The position numbers were made by a program, and so were the translations under genes. This document shows, one piece after another, positions 22,836-31,047 of a stretch of 64,000 nucleotides of DNA. The stretch covers positions 1-64,000 of the forward strand of contig NZ_DASVCJ010000082.1 of the NCBI RefSeq assembly GCF_036381655.1, in the 5' to 3' direction. Origin of the DNA: Ferrovibrio sp036381655. Lineage in GTDB: Bacteria > Pseudomonadota > Alphaproteobacteria > Ferrovibrionales > Ferrovibrionaceae. The stretch's first letter is position 1, and every line of letters begins with the position of its first letter. Under the pieces are notes generated by a model. It was not told the DNA's origin. It saw only the letters and a program-made list of their open reading frames with translations, and did not search any database.

Positions 22836-24254
22836 CTAAATCACCCGCAGATAGCCCATCATCCCGGTCTCCTGATGCTCGGTGATGTGGCAATGGAACA
22901 TCCAGTCGCCGGGCGTGCCGGCGACGAAGGCGATTCTGACCCGCTCCTTGGGCCGCACCAGCACGGTATCGCACCAATGCGGGCGCACATCCTCCTCGGT
23001 CGAGCCAACCACCTTGAATGTATGGCCGTGCAGATGCATCGGGTGGGTATGCGGCGTGCCGTTGAAGATTTCCGCCACATAGCTGCGGCCGCTTTTCAGC
23101 TCGAAAAGCGGGTCGGCCTTCAGCCCCGGCCCCATGCCCGGCCAGGCCTGGCGGTTGATCGACCAGAAGACCTGCCGGGTGAGGCAGAGATCGTCCAGGC
23201 CGCCGCCGTTCTCCTTCGCCCAGGCCGCGAGCCCGGCATCCTCGTGGCCGGCCAGCAGCGAGAAATCCAGCCGCCCTGCCGCCTTCAGGTCCGGCTCGGG
23301 CAGTTCGGCCGCGGGCAAGGTCAGCGGCTGCCCGGGATCGCGCCGCACCGCCTCGCCCCTGGTGACGATCCGGGCCAGGAGATGCGGCTTGCTGCTCCAG
23401 ATGTCCTCCAGGAAGGCTTCGGCGCCTTCCCTCATGGGCATCACTAGGGCGAGATCGGCGCGCATCGCCGGTCCGAGCCGCCAGCCATCCACCGCGAATG
23501 GCGCGCAGGCATTGCCGTCGGTGGCGACCACCATGGCCCGCTCGGCGCCGCGCAGGCCCAGCATGGGAATCCGCGTCAGGTCGATATTGAGCAGCCGCAG
23601 GCGCAACCGCGCGCCGGGCCGCACCACGATAGTGGGCGCCGCGCCGCCATTCACCGTGCGCAGGTTGCCGAACGTGCCGGCCTTGGCGGCGCCCGCCGCG
23701 GTGCTGAATTCCCGGAAGCTGCCGTCCTTGCGCACGCGCCAGTCCTTGATCACCAGCGTCTGTTCCTGATCGAACAGGCCGGCATCGCGCGGATCCTCCA
23801 CGATCAGCACGCCGGCAAGCCCGCGGCCAAGCTGCGCGACCGTGTCGCAATGCGGATGGAAGAAGAAGGTGCCCGGATCGGGCGGCGTAAACGCGTAGCG
23901 GAAGCTCTGCCCCGGCTCGACCGGGTCCTGGCTGAAATACGGCACGCCGTCCATCGCGAAGGGAATGCGCAGGCCATGCCAGTGGATCGCGGTATGCTCG
24001 GGCAGCGCATTCTTCAGCACGGCTGCGAAAGGCTGGCCGCGCCGCACCCGCAGCTCCAGCGGCCAGGTGCCGTTATAGCCCCAGAACCGGCTCGGCTCGG
24101 AACAGCCGGGCAGCAGATGCGGCATCTCGCCCGCCGTCAGCGTCACCGGACCATCGCCGGCGGCCGCCGCCGCGGCGCGCGGCAGCAAGGCCGCGATACC
24201 CATTGCGGCACCGGCCTTGAGCAGCGACCTGCGGGAGAAACCAGAATGCATCAC
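22836..24254 (-). CDS. Tat-exported multicopper oxidase (CueO/CumA type)
   Basis: A 472-residue enzyme with a twin-arginine signal (FSRRSLLKAGAAMG). All four copper motifs are present: HWHGLRIP, FFHPHCDT, HPMHLHGHTF and HCHITEHQETGM (type 1 Cys, His and axial Met). There is no long Met-rich insert like that of E. coli CueO. Activity is probably oxidation of Cu(I), Mn(II) or phenolics in the periplasm. It stands alone, upstream of the htrA gene on the same strand (126 bp gap). A large Arg-rich frame in the same region is a shadow. Confidence 0.93.
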   Translation of the reverse strand: MMHSGFSRRSLLKAGAAMGIAALLPRAAAAAAGDGPVTLTAGEMPHLLPGCSEPSRFWGYNGTWPLELRVRRGQPFAAVLKNALPEHTAIHWHGLRIPFAMDGVPYFSQDPVEPGQSFRYAFTPPDPGTFFFHPHCDTVAQLGRGLAGVLIVEDPRDAGLFDQEQTLVIKDWRVRKDGSFREFSTAAGAAKAGTFGNLRTVNGGAAPTIVVRPGARLRLRLLNIDLTRIPMLGLRGAERAMVVATDGNACAPFAVDGWRLGPAMRADLALVMPMREGAEAFLEDIWSSKPHLLARIVTRGEAVRRDPGQPLTLPAAELPEPDLKAAGRLDFSLLAGHEDAGLAAWAKENGGGLDDLCLTRQVFWSINRQAWPGMGPGLKADPLFELKSGRSYVAEIFNGTPHTHPMHLHGHTFKVVGSTEEDVRPHWCDTVLVRPKERVRIAFVAGTPGDWMFHCHITEHQETGMMGYLRVI

Positions 24255-24335
24255 ACCCTCACTTCACGCGCGCCGGCGTCGCAAGGCTGCGCGACCAGAC
24301 AACGGGGCATGAGCCGGTCGGAACAGACAGGTAAG

Positions 24336-24428
24336 TGGCGGAGGGGAAGGGATTCGAACCCTCGATACGGCTTGACGCCGTATAACGGTTTAGCAAACCG
24401 CCGCCTTCAGCCACTCGGCCACCCCTCC
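24336..24428 (-). tRNA. tRNA-Ser (GCT)
   Basis: A 93-nt class II tRNA on the minus strand: acceptor GGAGGGG/CCCCTCC, anticodon loop TGCTAAA (GCT), long variable arm (TATACGGC...GCCGTAT), T-loop TTCGAAT, discriminator G and encoded CCA. Confidence 0.97.
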
Positions 24429-24509
24429 GCACGCGAGTGGGTATTAACACGGCGTATGCGGGGCCCCTTCTAAGGGCGCGGGGTGGCTCTGTCAACGATC
24501 AAGCCCGCT

Positions 24510-25022
24510 TCATGCCTTGCCCAAACCCTCCGCTGCCACGCCGCCCGTCCAATCCAGCAACTCCTGATAGCTCAAGGGAAAAACGGCATGCGGGTGGCCG
24601 GCGGCGGCATGCAGCCTGTCGAAGCGCCCGAGGCTGGCATCGATGGCGATGGGCAGCGTCTCGGCATGGCCCAGCGGCGCGACGCCGCCGATGGCGAAAC
24701 CGGTCGCCCGACGCACCAGATCGGCATCGGCGCGCTTGGGCGCAGCGCCCAGCCCGAGCGCCCGGCCGAGCGCCGCGAGGTCGCATTGCCGGTCGCCGGC
24801 GACCAGCGCCATGACCGCCTTGCCGTCATGGGAAAACACCAGCGACTTGACGATGGCGCCGACCGGGCAGCCCAGGGCATCGGCAGCCTGCTGCGCGGTG
24901 CGCGCGGAATCGGACAGTACGATGACCCGCTCGCCCGCGCCCAGGGCCCGCAGCGCATCGCGCACGCGGCGCACCGAGGCATTCTCCAAGATGGCGGCAT
25001 TTTCCGAAATCGCTTCCGTCAT
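24510..25022 (-). CDS. YbaK/EbsC-type aminoacyl-tRNA deacylase
   Basis: A 170-residue protein from ATG 25022, whose ATGA overlaps the stop of the upstream isomerase-like gene. The YbaK fold shows in GAIVKSLVFSHDGKAVMALVAGDRQCD (catalytic Lys in the VKSL loop) and TGFAIGGVAPLGHAETLPIAID. Members hydrolyse mischarged Cys- or Ala-tRNA(Pro) or related substrates in trans. It is one gene with the HCCA-isomerase-like gene. Confidence 0.88.
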   Translation of the reverse strand: MTEAISENAAILENASVRRVRDALRALGAGERVIVLSDSARTAQQAADALGCPVGAIVKSLVFSHDGKAVMALVAGDRQCDLAALGRALGLGAAPKRADADLVRRATGFAIGGVAPLGHAETLPIAIDASLGRFDRLHAAAGHPHAVFPLSYQELLDWTGGVAAEGLGKA

Positions 25023-25657
25023 TCCTTCGTCTCGCATTTGTCAAACCAGGGTTTTGCCGCCCAATCGAAAGCCTGTTCGAGGCGGTCATTGCCCCAAAAC
25101 ATCTCGCCGTCGTCCAGCACCAGGGTCGGCGCGCCGAATATGCCTGCCGCCATCGCCGCCTCGACCTGATCCCGCAGGCGCCGCTTGACGGCGTCATGCT
25201 GCGCCCGCTCGATCAGATCGGCGCCGTCGCGGCCCAGGGCATCGACAATGGCGGCCAGCACGGCCGGATCGGCGATATCCCGGTTCTCGCCGAAGGCGGC
25301 GCGGAACACGGCCCGGATGCATGCCTCGCCCCAGCCCTGATCCTGCGCCACCAGGGTCAGCCGCGCCGCGCGCAAACCATTCGGCGGATAGCGCTCGGGC
25401 CGCCGCCAGGCAATACCGTAGAGCGCCGACGAACGCTCGATATCGCGCCAGCGATAGGCGCGTTCGGCCGGGGCGACCTCCTGGAACGGGCCGGGATTCT
25501 GCGGCCGGCGCTGGAAGATCGGACCGAGCAGAAACGGCCGCCAGTCGATCGCCGCGCCGGGCAGCCGCAGATCGCGCAAGGCAGCGATGCGCGATGCCGC
25601 CAGATAGGCATACGGACTGGCATAATCGAACCAGAACGCGATCCGCCGGGCCGTCAC
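25019..25657 (-). CDS. 2-hydroxychromene-2-carboxylate isomerase-like (DsbA-fold, kappa GST)
   Basis: A 212-residue DsbA/kappa-GST-fold protein. It starts IAFWFDYASPYAYLAASRI, with Ser in place of the CxxC motif (SPY), as in HCCA isomerases; KRRLRDQVEAAMAAGIFGAPTLVLDDGEMFWGNDRLE is the cis-Pro and C-terminal signature. These enzymes use glutathione to isomerise HCCA in naphthalene breakdown, but most genomic copies have unknown substrates. It is upstream of and coupled to the YbaK gene. Confidence 0.85.
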   Translation of the reverse strand: MTARRIAFWFDYASPYAYLAASRIAALRDLRLPGAAIDWRPFLLGPIFQRRPQNPGPFQEVAPAERAYRWRDIERSSALYGIAWRRPERYPPNGLRAARLTLVAQDQGWGEACIRAVFRAAFGENRDIADPAVLAAIVDALGRDGADLIERAQHDAVKRRLRDQVEAAMAAGIFGAPTLVLDDGEMFWGNDRLEQAFDWAAKPWFDKCETKE

Positions 25658-25681
25658 CGCCGCCTCCCCCGCCTCCCGGTC

Positions 25682-26308
25682 CTACGGCACCTCGAAGCCG
25701 CGCTGCACGGCGGGACGCGCCTTGATCGCCTCGAACCAGCGCTGCACGTTCGGATAGGCGGCAAGGTCGATGCCCTGCCAGTCATGCCGCGCCACCCAGG
25801 GATAGGTGGCGATATCGGCAATCGTATAGTCCGCCGCGGCGAGATAGGCGCTCTCGCCCAGGCGTTCGTTCATCACGCCATACAGCCGCGCCACTTCGGT
25901 ATCGAAACGCTTCAGCGCATAGGGCACCTGCTCCTTCGCCGCGCGGCGGAAATGATGCGCCTGGCCGAAATTGGGACCGACGCCGCCCATCTGGAACATC
26001 AGCCACTGGATCGCGATCATGCGCCCGCGCGCATCCTGCGGCATGAACCGGCCGGTCTTTTCGGCGAGATAGATCAGGATCGCGCCCGACTCCCACAGCG
26101 TGAACGGCCCTTTGCCGTAGGCGGCCAGCGGATCGTGATCGACGATGGCCGGAATCTTCGAATTCGGGTTGATGCGCTTGTAGTCGGGCGCGAACTGCTC
26201 GTTCTTGGTGATGTCGATCGGAAAGACCTGATAGGGCAGCCCGGTTTCCTCCAGCATGATGGAAACCTTGCGACCATTCGACGTGCCCCAGACATAAAGA
26301 TCGATCAC
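25682..26308 (-). CDS. Glutathione S-transferase (YfcG/YghU-like)
   Basis: A 208-residue GST. The N-terminal thioredoxin fold (1-85) has MIDLYVWGTSNGRKVSIMLEE with Thr/Ser-Asn at the GSH site, NSKIPAIVDHD (cis-Pro) and LWESGAILIYLAEK (GSH gamma-Glu contact). The C-terminal helical domain has YTIADIATYPWVA. It is similar along its whole length to the GST at 26890-27594, so the two are probably a duplicated pair. Nu-class relatives use GSH or GSSG for disulfide-bond reductase activity. Confidence 0.92.
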   Translation of the reverse strand: MIDLYVWGTSNGRKVSIMLEETGLPYQVFPIDITKNEQFAPDYKRINPNSKIPAIVDHDPLAAYGKGPFTLWESGAILIYLAEKTGRFMPQDARGRMIAIQWLMFQMGGVGPNFGQAHHFRRAAKEQVPYALKRFDTEVARLYGVMNERLGESAYLAAADYTIADIATYPWVARHDWQGIDLAAYPNVQRWFEAIKARPAVQRGFEVP

Positions 26309-26338
26309 GAAAGACTCCTTTTCATTGTTTTGCTCACC

Positions 26339-26773
26339 CTACAGCTTCTTCACGAAATGAAAGCTGGAGATGCTGTAGCGCTGGCGGAAATAGAAGCGGT
26401 GCGCCTCGGTGCGATGCGTGCCGCTGTCCAGATCGACCACCTGGCGGCCTTCCTTGCGGGCCAGCGCCTCGACCCAGTCGAGCAGCAGCGCGCCAAAGCC
26501 GCGCGAACGGCCGCTTGCCCTGGTGACGAGATCGTCGACATAGATCACCGCGCCATGCGCCAGGCGATCCAGGCGGCGAAAGCCCATGCAGGCGGCCGGC
26601 AGGCCGTCGCCGTCCGTCGCATAGGCCAGCACGAAGCCCTGCTGCTGCTGGCGCCTGACCCGCTCAACGAGTTCGGCGGCGTCCTTCAGATGCGGCCGCA
26701 GCTCGTGCATGACCGGGAAACAGGCAGCGATCTTTTCGTCGGTATCGGCGATATGGACGGCAGGTTTTTGCAT
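26339..26773 (-). CDS. GNAT-family N-acetyltransferase
   Basis: A 144-residue protein from ATG 26773. The GNAT core is visible in QGFVLAYATDGDGLPAACMGFR, VIYVDDLVTRASGRSRGFGALLLDWVEALA (acetyl-CoA pyrophosphate loop R-S-R-G-F-G) and GTHRTEAHRFYFRQRYSI. The substrate is unknown. It lies between the two GST genes on the same strand. A longer frame to 26833 would include a palindromic intergenic repeat and is unlikely. Confidence 0.88.
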   Translation of the reverse strand: MQKPAVHIADTDEKIAACFPVMHELRPHLKDAAELVERVRRQQQQGFVLAYATDGDGLPAACMGFRRLDRLAHGAVIYVDDLVTRASGRSRGFGALLLDWVEALARKEGRQVVDLDSGTHRTEAHRFYFRQRYSISSFHFVKKL

Positions 26774-26794
26774 TCTCGGTTCCACTTTTTTGTC

Positions 26795-26868
26795 ATGCCC
26801 GGGCTTGTTCCGGGCATCCATTTTTTCATGCAAAAGAACGTGCGGATGGCCGGGACGAGCCCGGCCAT
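26795..26868. repeat. Intergenic palindromic repeat pair
   Basis: Two hairpins: ATGCCCGG/CCGGGCAT (26795-26817) and ATGGCCGGG/CCCGGCCAT (26846-26868). The first, with its flanking GTCATGCCCGGGCTTGT, is the kind of short palindrome scattered between genes in many alphaproteobacteria. It may also act as a terminator or mRNA stabiliser between the GST and GNAT genes. Confidence 0.7.
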
Positions 26869-26889
26869 GGCACGGTCGTTTTGAGCGCG

Positions 26890-27594
26890 CTATCCCTTCA
26901 CCACGGCGGCGGTCTGGCCGAACAGGACCTTGCGGGCCTCCTCGGTGACGGTCGGCACGCCCTGGTTCACCGCCTTGCCCTTTTCGTAGGCGATCTTGGT
27001 GGCCGGGCGGGCCCAGATGCTGTCGAACCAGCGCTTCAGGTTGGGGAAATCCTCCAGCTTCTGGCCCTGGCGCTCATGCGGCACGATCCAGGGATAGGCG
27101 GCCATGTCGGCGATGGTGTATTCGTCGCCGCAGATGAACTCGCGCCCTTCGAGCCGCTTGTTCAGAACGCCGTAAAGCCGGTTGGTTTCGTTGACATAAC
27201 GGTTGATCGCATACTCGATCTTCTCGGGCGCGTACTGGCTGAAATGATGGTTCTGGCCGAGCATGGGGCCGAGGCCGCCCATCTGCCAGAACAGCCATTC
27301 GGTGCAGACGACGCGGCCGCGCAGATCCTGCGGGATGTGCTTCTTATACTTGTCGGCCAGATAGAGCAGGATCGCGCCGGATTCGAAAACGCTGATCGGC
27401 GCGCCCTTGTCGGCGGGCTCGTGATCGACGATGGCCGGCATGCGGTTGTTGGGCGAGATCTTGAGGAAGTCCGGCTGGAACTGCTCGCCCTTGCTGATAT
27501 TGACCGGCTTGATCGTGTAGGGCGTGCCGGTCTCTTCCAGAAAGAGCGTGATCTTGTGGCCGTTCGGGGTCGGCCAGTAGTAGAGGTCGATCAT
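26890..27594 (-). CDS. Glutathione S-transferase (YfcG/YghU-like), paralogue
   Basis: A 234-residue GST with the same architecture as the 25682-26308 gene: MIDLYYWPTPNGHKITLFLEE, NNRMPAIVDHE, VFESGAILLYLADK and YTIADMAAYPWIVPHERQG. It carries about 25 extra C-terminal residues (VPTVTEEARKVLFGQTAAV). Nu-class members reduce disulfides or peroxides with glutathione. The gene sits just downstream of a lower-GC scar region, and two near-identical boxes centred on CCAATTGCA lie about 170 bp upstream of its start. Confidence 0.92.
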   Translation of the reverse strand: MIDLYYWPTPNGHKITLFLEETGTPYTIKPVNISKGEQFQPDFLKISPNNRMPAIVDHEPADKGAPISVFESGAILLYLADKYKKHIPQDLRGRVVCTEWLFWQMGGLGPMLGQNHHFSQYAPEKIEYAINRYVNETNRLYGVLNKRLEGREFICGDEYTIADMAAYPWIVPHERQGQKLEDFPNLKRWFDSIWARPATKIAYEKGKAVNQGVPTVTEEARKVLFGQTAAVVKG

Positions 27595-27905
27595 CGTGCG
27601 GGACTCCAGGTTGAACGATGGACAGATTGAGACATCGCTGCCGGCCCGGCAAGGCGCAGACGGCCCGCCCGCACCGGAGCATGTCGGGCCGAACTAGAGC
27701 CCGAACAACGGGTTATCAAGCACGGAGCGCCCATCCGCATCGCTGCATCACGATCAGTTGCGAACCAATTGCAGCCCATTCGAGCCAATTGCATGACAAG
27801 TGCGCGCCAAGCGGCAGCCAAGGGCGGCACGATGGCGGGCCAATTCGATGCCAGGCGCGCACCGGGGCCTTGCCCGTTTTCGCCCGTCTCTCTCATATGT
27901 CTCTC
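27595..27905. other. Non-coding region upstream of GST, with spaced CCAATTGCA boxes
   Basis: No convincing gene. It contains two 13-bp boxes CGAACCAATTGCA (27761-27773) and CGAGCCAATTGCA (27781-27793) exactly 20 bp apart, and a weaker third copy (GGGCCAATTCGATGC, about 27838). The spacing of two helical turns suggests operator sites for the GST gene or leftovers of a mobile element. Confidence 0.4.
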
Positions 27906-28035
27906 TCATATGCCGACCCGCCTCTCGGCGGCCCCGCCCTCGGCGGCAAAGAGCTTCTGCGCCTGATAGTTGACGGCGAGTCGGCTCTGCTCGGCCCTGA
28001 TCACCGCCTGCACCATGCGTTCGCCGCCGACGCAA
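27906..28035 (-). pseudogene. C-terminal fragment of an unidentified gene
   Basis: The minus-strand frame ending at TGA 27906-27908 has strong coding character over about 40 codons (ERMVQAVIRAEQSRLAVNYQ, then AQKLFAAEGG), with GC-rich third positions like the host genome. It loses that character at about 28035, where the lower-GC DUF262-like fragment begins. I do not recognise the family. It looks like the tail of a host-like gene cut by the insertion. Confidence 0.4.
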
Positions 28036-28323
28036 GTGGATGCGATTAATGCCGACGCAGCATACAGCGAAATCGACTTTGACCGCGAAGATGATGAGGA
28101 TGAAATCCATGTTCAGCACGACATAGCCACTTACCCGTCGGATTATACCCTCAGTGGAATTGCAGATATGCTCAAAGGGGGAGACATAGTCATCCGTTAT
28201 AGAAACTTACGTGAGGATGTCGATAGATTTGGCGCGAGATATGTCCGCAGATTTAAGAACAATGTAGAAAAAGCTGAAGAAGATGCTTTGCGCAGATCAA
28301 AGCGGAGCATTCTATCGAGCTAG
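28036..28323 (+). pseudogene. DUF262-family protein, N-terminal fragment
   Basis: The frame from GTG 28036 reads through EIDFDREDDEDEIHVQHDIA and TYPSDYTLSGIADMLKGGDIVI. This matches the start of DUF262 proteins, where the motif is normally followed by PxFQRxxVW, the ParB/Srx-like catalytic segment; here it changes to RYRNLREDVDRFGARYV and soon stops. So only about 50 of several hundred residues remain. DUF262 proteins include GmrS/SspE-type nucleases of defence systems. Base composition is clearly lower in GC than surroundings. No intact start codon is convincing. The assignment rests on motif memory. Confidence 0.5.
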
Positions 28324-28328
28324 AATAG

Positions 28329-28460
28329 TGTTATTGTCTGGCGTCACGAATTGCACATGAAGGCAGAATCCCATCACACGCCACATTTAGTGAAGCAGTT
28401 GCATCATATGAGATTGGCAAGCGAATGATCGAATGTCTAGCCAATGCGATGCGACGTTGA
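28329..28460 (+). pseudogene. C-terminal fragment of an unidentified protein
   Basis: A 43-codon frame opening after TAG 28326 and ending at TGA 28458-28460 reads SRIAHEGRIPSHATFSEAVA then SYEIGKRMIECLANAMRR. Residue pattern suggests a real C-terminal helix pair, but there is no start codon. It directly follows the DUF262-like fragment and may be from the same or another lost gene. Family unknown. Confidence 0.35.
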
Positions 28461-28523
28461 GTGGGAGAGTGTAGCGTCAGGCAACGCATCCGCTGGCCTG
28501 TGCCCCGTGAAAAACGCCGCCGC

Positions 28524-29411
28524 CTACCCTGCCCTTGCCAGGAACGCCCGCACCTCCTCCGCCGTCTCCTGCGGAAAGGCATCGACGAAGAAATGGCCGC
28601 CGGGCAGCGAAGCCGCGCTGACATTGGCGCAGCACTTCTTCCATTCGGCGGGAATGTCGAAAAGCTGCGCCATCACGCCTTTCGATCCGTAGAACACCAG
28701 CGTCGGGCATTGCACCTTGCGGTCGATATCGGCCTCGTCGTGTTCGAGGTCGATGCTGGCCGCCGCGCGGTAATCCGAGCATGAGCCGTGAATCATGCCG
28801 GGCTCGCGCCAGCAGCGGCGGTAATCGGCCAGCATCTCGGCATCGAAATCGTTCAGCGTCGTCGCGCCCCAGCCGACCAGACAGGTTTCGTAGAAGAAAT
28901 CCGGGTCCTTGCCGATCATGTGTTCGGGAAACGGCTCGGGCTGCGAAAGGAAATACCAGTGCCAGTAGGCGCCGGCGACCTTGCGGCTGGTGTCCATGAA
29001 CATCGCGTAGGTCGGCACGATATCCATCACGGTGAGCGACAGGAGCGCGTCGGGGTGGTCGAGCGCCATGCGATACCCCGTGCGTCCGCCGCGGTCATGG
29101 CCGACCAGGTGGAAACGCTCGAAGCCGAGCTGGCGCATCAGGCCGAGCTGGTCCTGCGCCATGGCGCGGAACGCGTAATTCGAGCGGTCGGGCAGGCATT
29201 GCGGCTTCGATGAATCGCCATAGCCGCGCAGATCGGCGCAGACGACGGTGTAATCGCGCGCCAGGATCGGCGCGACGCGCACCCACATCGCGCGGTTCTG
29301 CGGAAAGCCGTGCAGCAGCAGCACCGGCGGGCCCTTGCCGCCGATCACGCAGGCGATGTCGATGCCCGCCACGGTGACGCTCTTGCGCGAAAAGCCCTCG
29401 AACAATGCCAT
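28524..29411 (-). CDS. Alpha/beta hydrolase, fluoroacetate (haloacetate) dehalogenase-like
   Basis: A 295-residue hydrolase from ATG 29411 (GGAGGAAGG upstream). Residues match the fluoroacetate dehalogenase site: nucleophile Asp106 with Arg107 and Arg110 (HDRGGRTGYR) for the carboxylate, Asp130, the halide pocket His151-Trp152 (YWHWYF) and Trp181, and a C-terminal catalytic His273 (PGGHFF). Offsets to the Rhodopseudomonas enzyme RPA1163 are constant (4) up to Trp181. The reaction would be hydrolytic removal of halide from a 2-haloacid to give a 2-hydroxyacid; actual fluoride activity is not proven by motifs. Divergent from a methyltransferase gene. Confidence 0.85.
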   Translation of the reverse strand: MALFEGFSRKSVTVAGIDIACVIGGKGPPVLLLHGFPQNRAMWVRVAPILARDYTVVCADLRGYGDSSKPQCLPDRSNYAFRAMAQDQLGLMRQLGFERFHLVGHDRGGRTGYRMALDHPDALLSLTVMDIVPTYAMFMDTSRKVAGAYWHWYFLSQPEPFPEHMIGKDPDFFYETCLVGWGATTLNDFDAEMLADYRRCWREPGMIHGSCSDYRAAASIDLEHDEADIDRKVQCPTLVFYGSKGVMAQLFDIPAEWKKCCANVSAASLPGGHFFVDAFPQETAEEVRAFLARAG

Positions 29412-29609
29412 GCCTTCCTCCTTTTGCTTCGTTTTGCCGAAAATCGGCTGCCGAAGACTAGCGCCGCCGCGCGCCAGCAGGCGTTGAATTCTTCGCAAGG
29501 ACCCGCCGGTTTTTTTCAGCATCCGCCGTAATCGCCCGCAGCGGCGGCGGTTTTCGCCGTTGATGCCTGGTGTATTCTGGCATCAGCGAATCATCGCGCG
29601 AGGCCCGCC

Positions 29610-30476
29610 ATGTCCGAAGCCGCAGCCAATCCCGCAGCCGGCGCGAATGCCGCCCAGGTCGAGGACTGGAACGGCGAGACAGGCCAACGCTGGCTCAGGC
29701 AGCATGAACGGCTGAATCCGCAGATCGCGCCGATCGGTCAGGCCGCGATGGACCGCGCCGCGCTGGCGGCGGGCGAGCGCGTGCTGGATGTCGGCTGCGG
29801 CTGCGGCGAAACCAGCCTGGAGCTGGCGCAGCGCGTCGGCCCCGGCGGCGCGGTGATCGGCATCGATGCCTCGCGCATGCTGCTGGACGCAGCGAAGGCG
29901 CTTATGCGGCGCACCGGAACGGCGAATGCCAGCTTCCTGCTGGGCGACGCGCAGAGCTACGCCTTCTCGCCGGCCAGCTTCGATCTGATCTTCTCGCGCT
30001 TCGGGGTGATGTTCTTCGCCGATCCCGTCGCCGCTTTCCGCAACCTGCTGGGCGCGCTGCGCTCCGGCGGGCGGCTGTCATTCGCCTGCTGGCGCGCGCC
30101 GCAGGAAAGCGAGTATGTCGCGATCCCGATGCAGGCCGCCTTGCGCCATGTGCCGCGGCCGGACGCCGCCGATCCGCCCGCCCCCGGGCCCTTCGCCTTC
30201 GCCGATGCCGATTATGTGCGCGCGATCCTCTCCGAGGCCGGCTTCGCCGCCATCGAGATCGCGCCGTTCGATCACAAGGTTGGCGGCGGCACGCGCGAGG
30301 AGACCGCCGCCATGCTGCTCGAGATGGGGCCGGCCAGCCGGCTTTTCCGCGGCCAGGACGCGGCGGTCAAGGCGGCGATCAGGGCCGAGCTGGATGCCCT
30401 GCTGGCGCCGCTGGAAACGCCCGAGGGCGTGCGGCTGGGCATCGCGACCTGGCTGGTGCGTGCGACGAAGGTCTAA
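29610..30476 (+). CDS. Class I SAM-dependent methyltransferase
   Basis: A 288-residue protein with a Rossmann methyltransferase core: motif I VLDVGCGCGETSLELA (about residues 58-73), IGIDASRMLLDAAKA, LLGDAQSYAFSPASFDLIFSRFGVMFFADP and LRSGGRLSFACWRAPQ. The C-terminal part resembles UbiE/YcgJ-type small-molecule methyltransferases. Substrate unknown. It is divergent from the dehalogenase-like gene across 198 bp, and followed by an unrelated small gene. Confidence 0.88.
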   Translation: MSEAAANPAAGANAAQVEDWNGETGQRWLRQHERLNPQIAPIGQAAMDRAALAAGERVLDVGCGCGETSLELAQRVGPGGAVIGIDASRMLLDAAKALMRRTGTANASFLLGDAQSYAFSPASFDLIFSRFGVMFFADPVAAFRNLLGALRSGGRLSFACWRAPQESEYVAIPMQAALRHVPRPDAADPPAPGPFAFADADYVRAILSEAGFAAIEIAPFDHKVGGGTREETAAMLLEMGPASRLFRGQDAAVKAAIRAELDALLAPLETPEGVRLGIATWLVRATKV

Positions 30477-30539
30477 AATCCGCCCGGAAATGCTGGCATT
30501 TCGGGGACAATCCTATACAGTCCTGCCGCAAGACAGGGA

Positions 30540-30974
30540 ATGCGCGGCGAAGCTTGGATGCCCCATAAGAAAACAACGCAGATCCACTGCGGCCGCTCGA
30601 ACGATTACGTCCATGCCGAAATCAAAAACGGCATTCTGTTCATCGAGGTCGTCGGCGCCCCTACCGGGCCGCAGATCGAGGCCGTGATCGAAAGCAGCCT
30701 TGCCGGCGGCTGGATCGGGCTGGCCCAGCCCTGCCTCGTCGACGTCTCGCGCTTCAGCGGCATCGTCGATTGGACGGCGATCCGCGCCGTGGCCAACATG
30801 GCGAAATGGGGCCCGCCGCCGGGCGAGACCGGGCGTATCGCCTATGTCGTCGGCAATCCGGCGATCGCGCTGCTGGTCAAGGGCGCCGCCGGCTTCTTCC
30901 CGCGCTTCCGCCATCGCGTCTTCCACGACCGCGACAGCGCCCTGCACTGGCTGGCGCCGGCCGAGGCGGCCTAG
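30540..30974 (+). CDS. STAS/SpoIIAA-like hypothetical protein
   Basis: A 144-residue soluble protein; ATG 30558 (MPHKKTTQIH) is an equally likely start. Alternating strands and helices (HAEIKNGILFIEVVGAPTG, LVDVSRFSGIVDWTAIRAVA, RIAYVVGNPAIALLVKGAAG, HRVFHDRDSALHWL) give the SpoIIAA/STAS-like fold of the DUF-type proteins common in alphaproteobacteria. No catalytic residues are evident. Function unknown. Confidence 0.7.
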   Translation: MRGEAWMPHKKTTQIHCGRSNDYVHAEIKNGILFIEVVGAPTGPQIEAVIESSLAGGWIGLAQPCLVDVSRFSGIVDWTAIRAVANMAKWGPPPGETGRIAYVVGNPAIALLVKGAAGFFPRFRHRVFHDRDSALHWLAPAEAA

Positions 30975-31047
30975 CAACGACGCTCCTGACACAACCCTGT
31001 CAGCAGGACGCCCCTAGGATGGCAGGCTCAGCAAGCAGGGGGAGTGC

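Noticed and set aside
22786..23850. 354-codon frame overlapping the multicopper oxidase in another frame
   Set aside because: It is Arg/Gly/Ala-rich and lacks motifs, while the oxidase frame has all four copper motifs.
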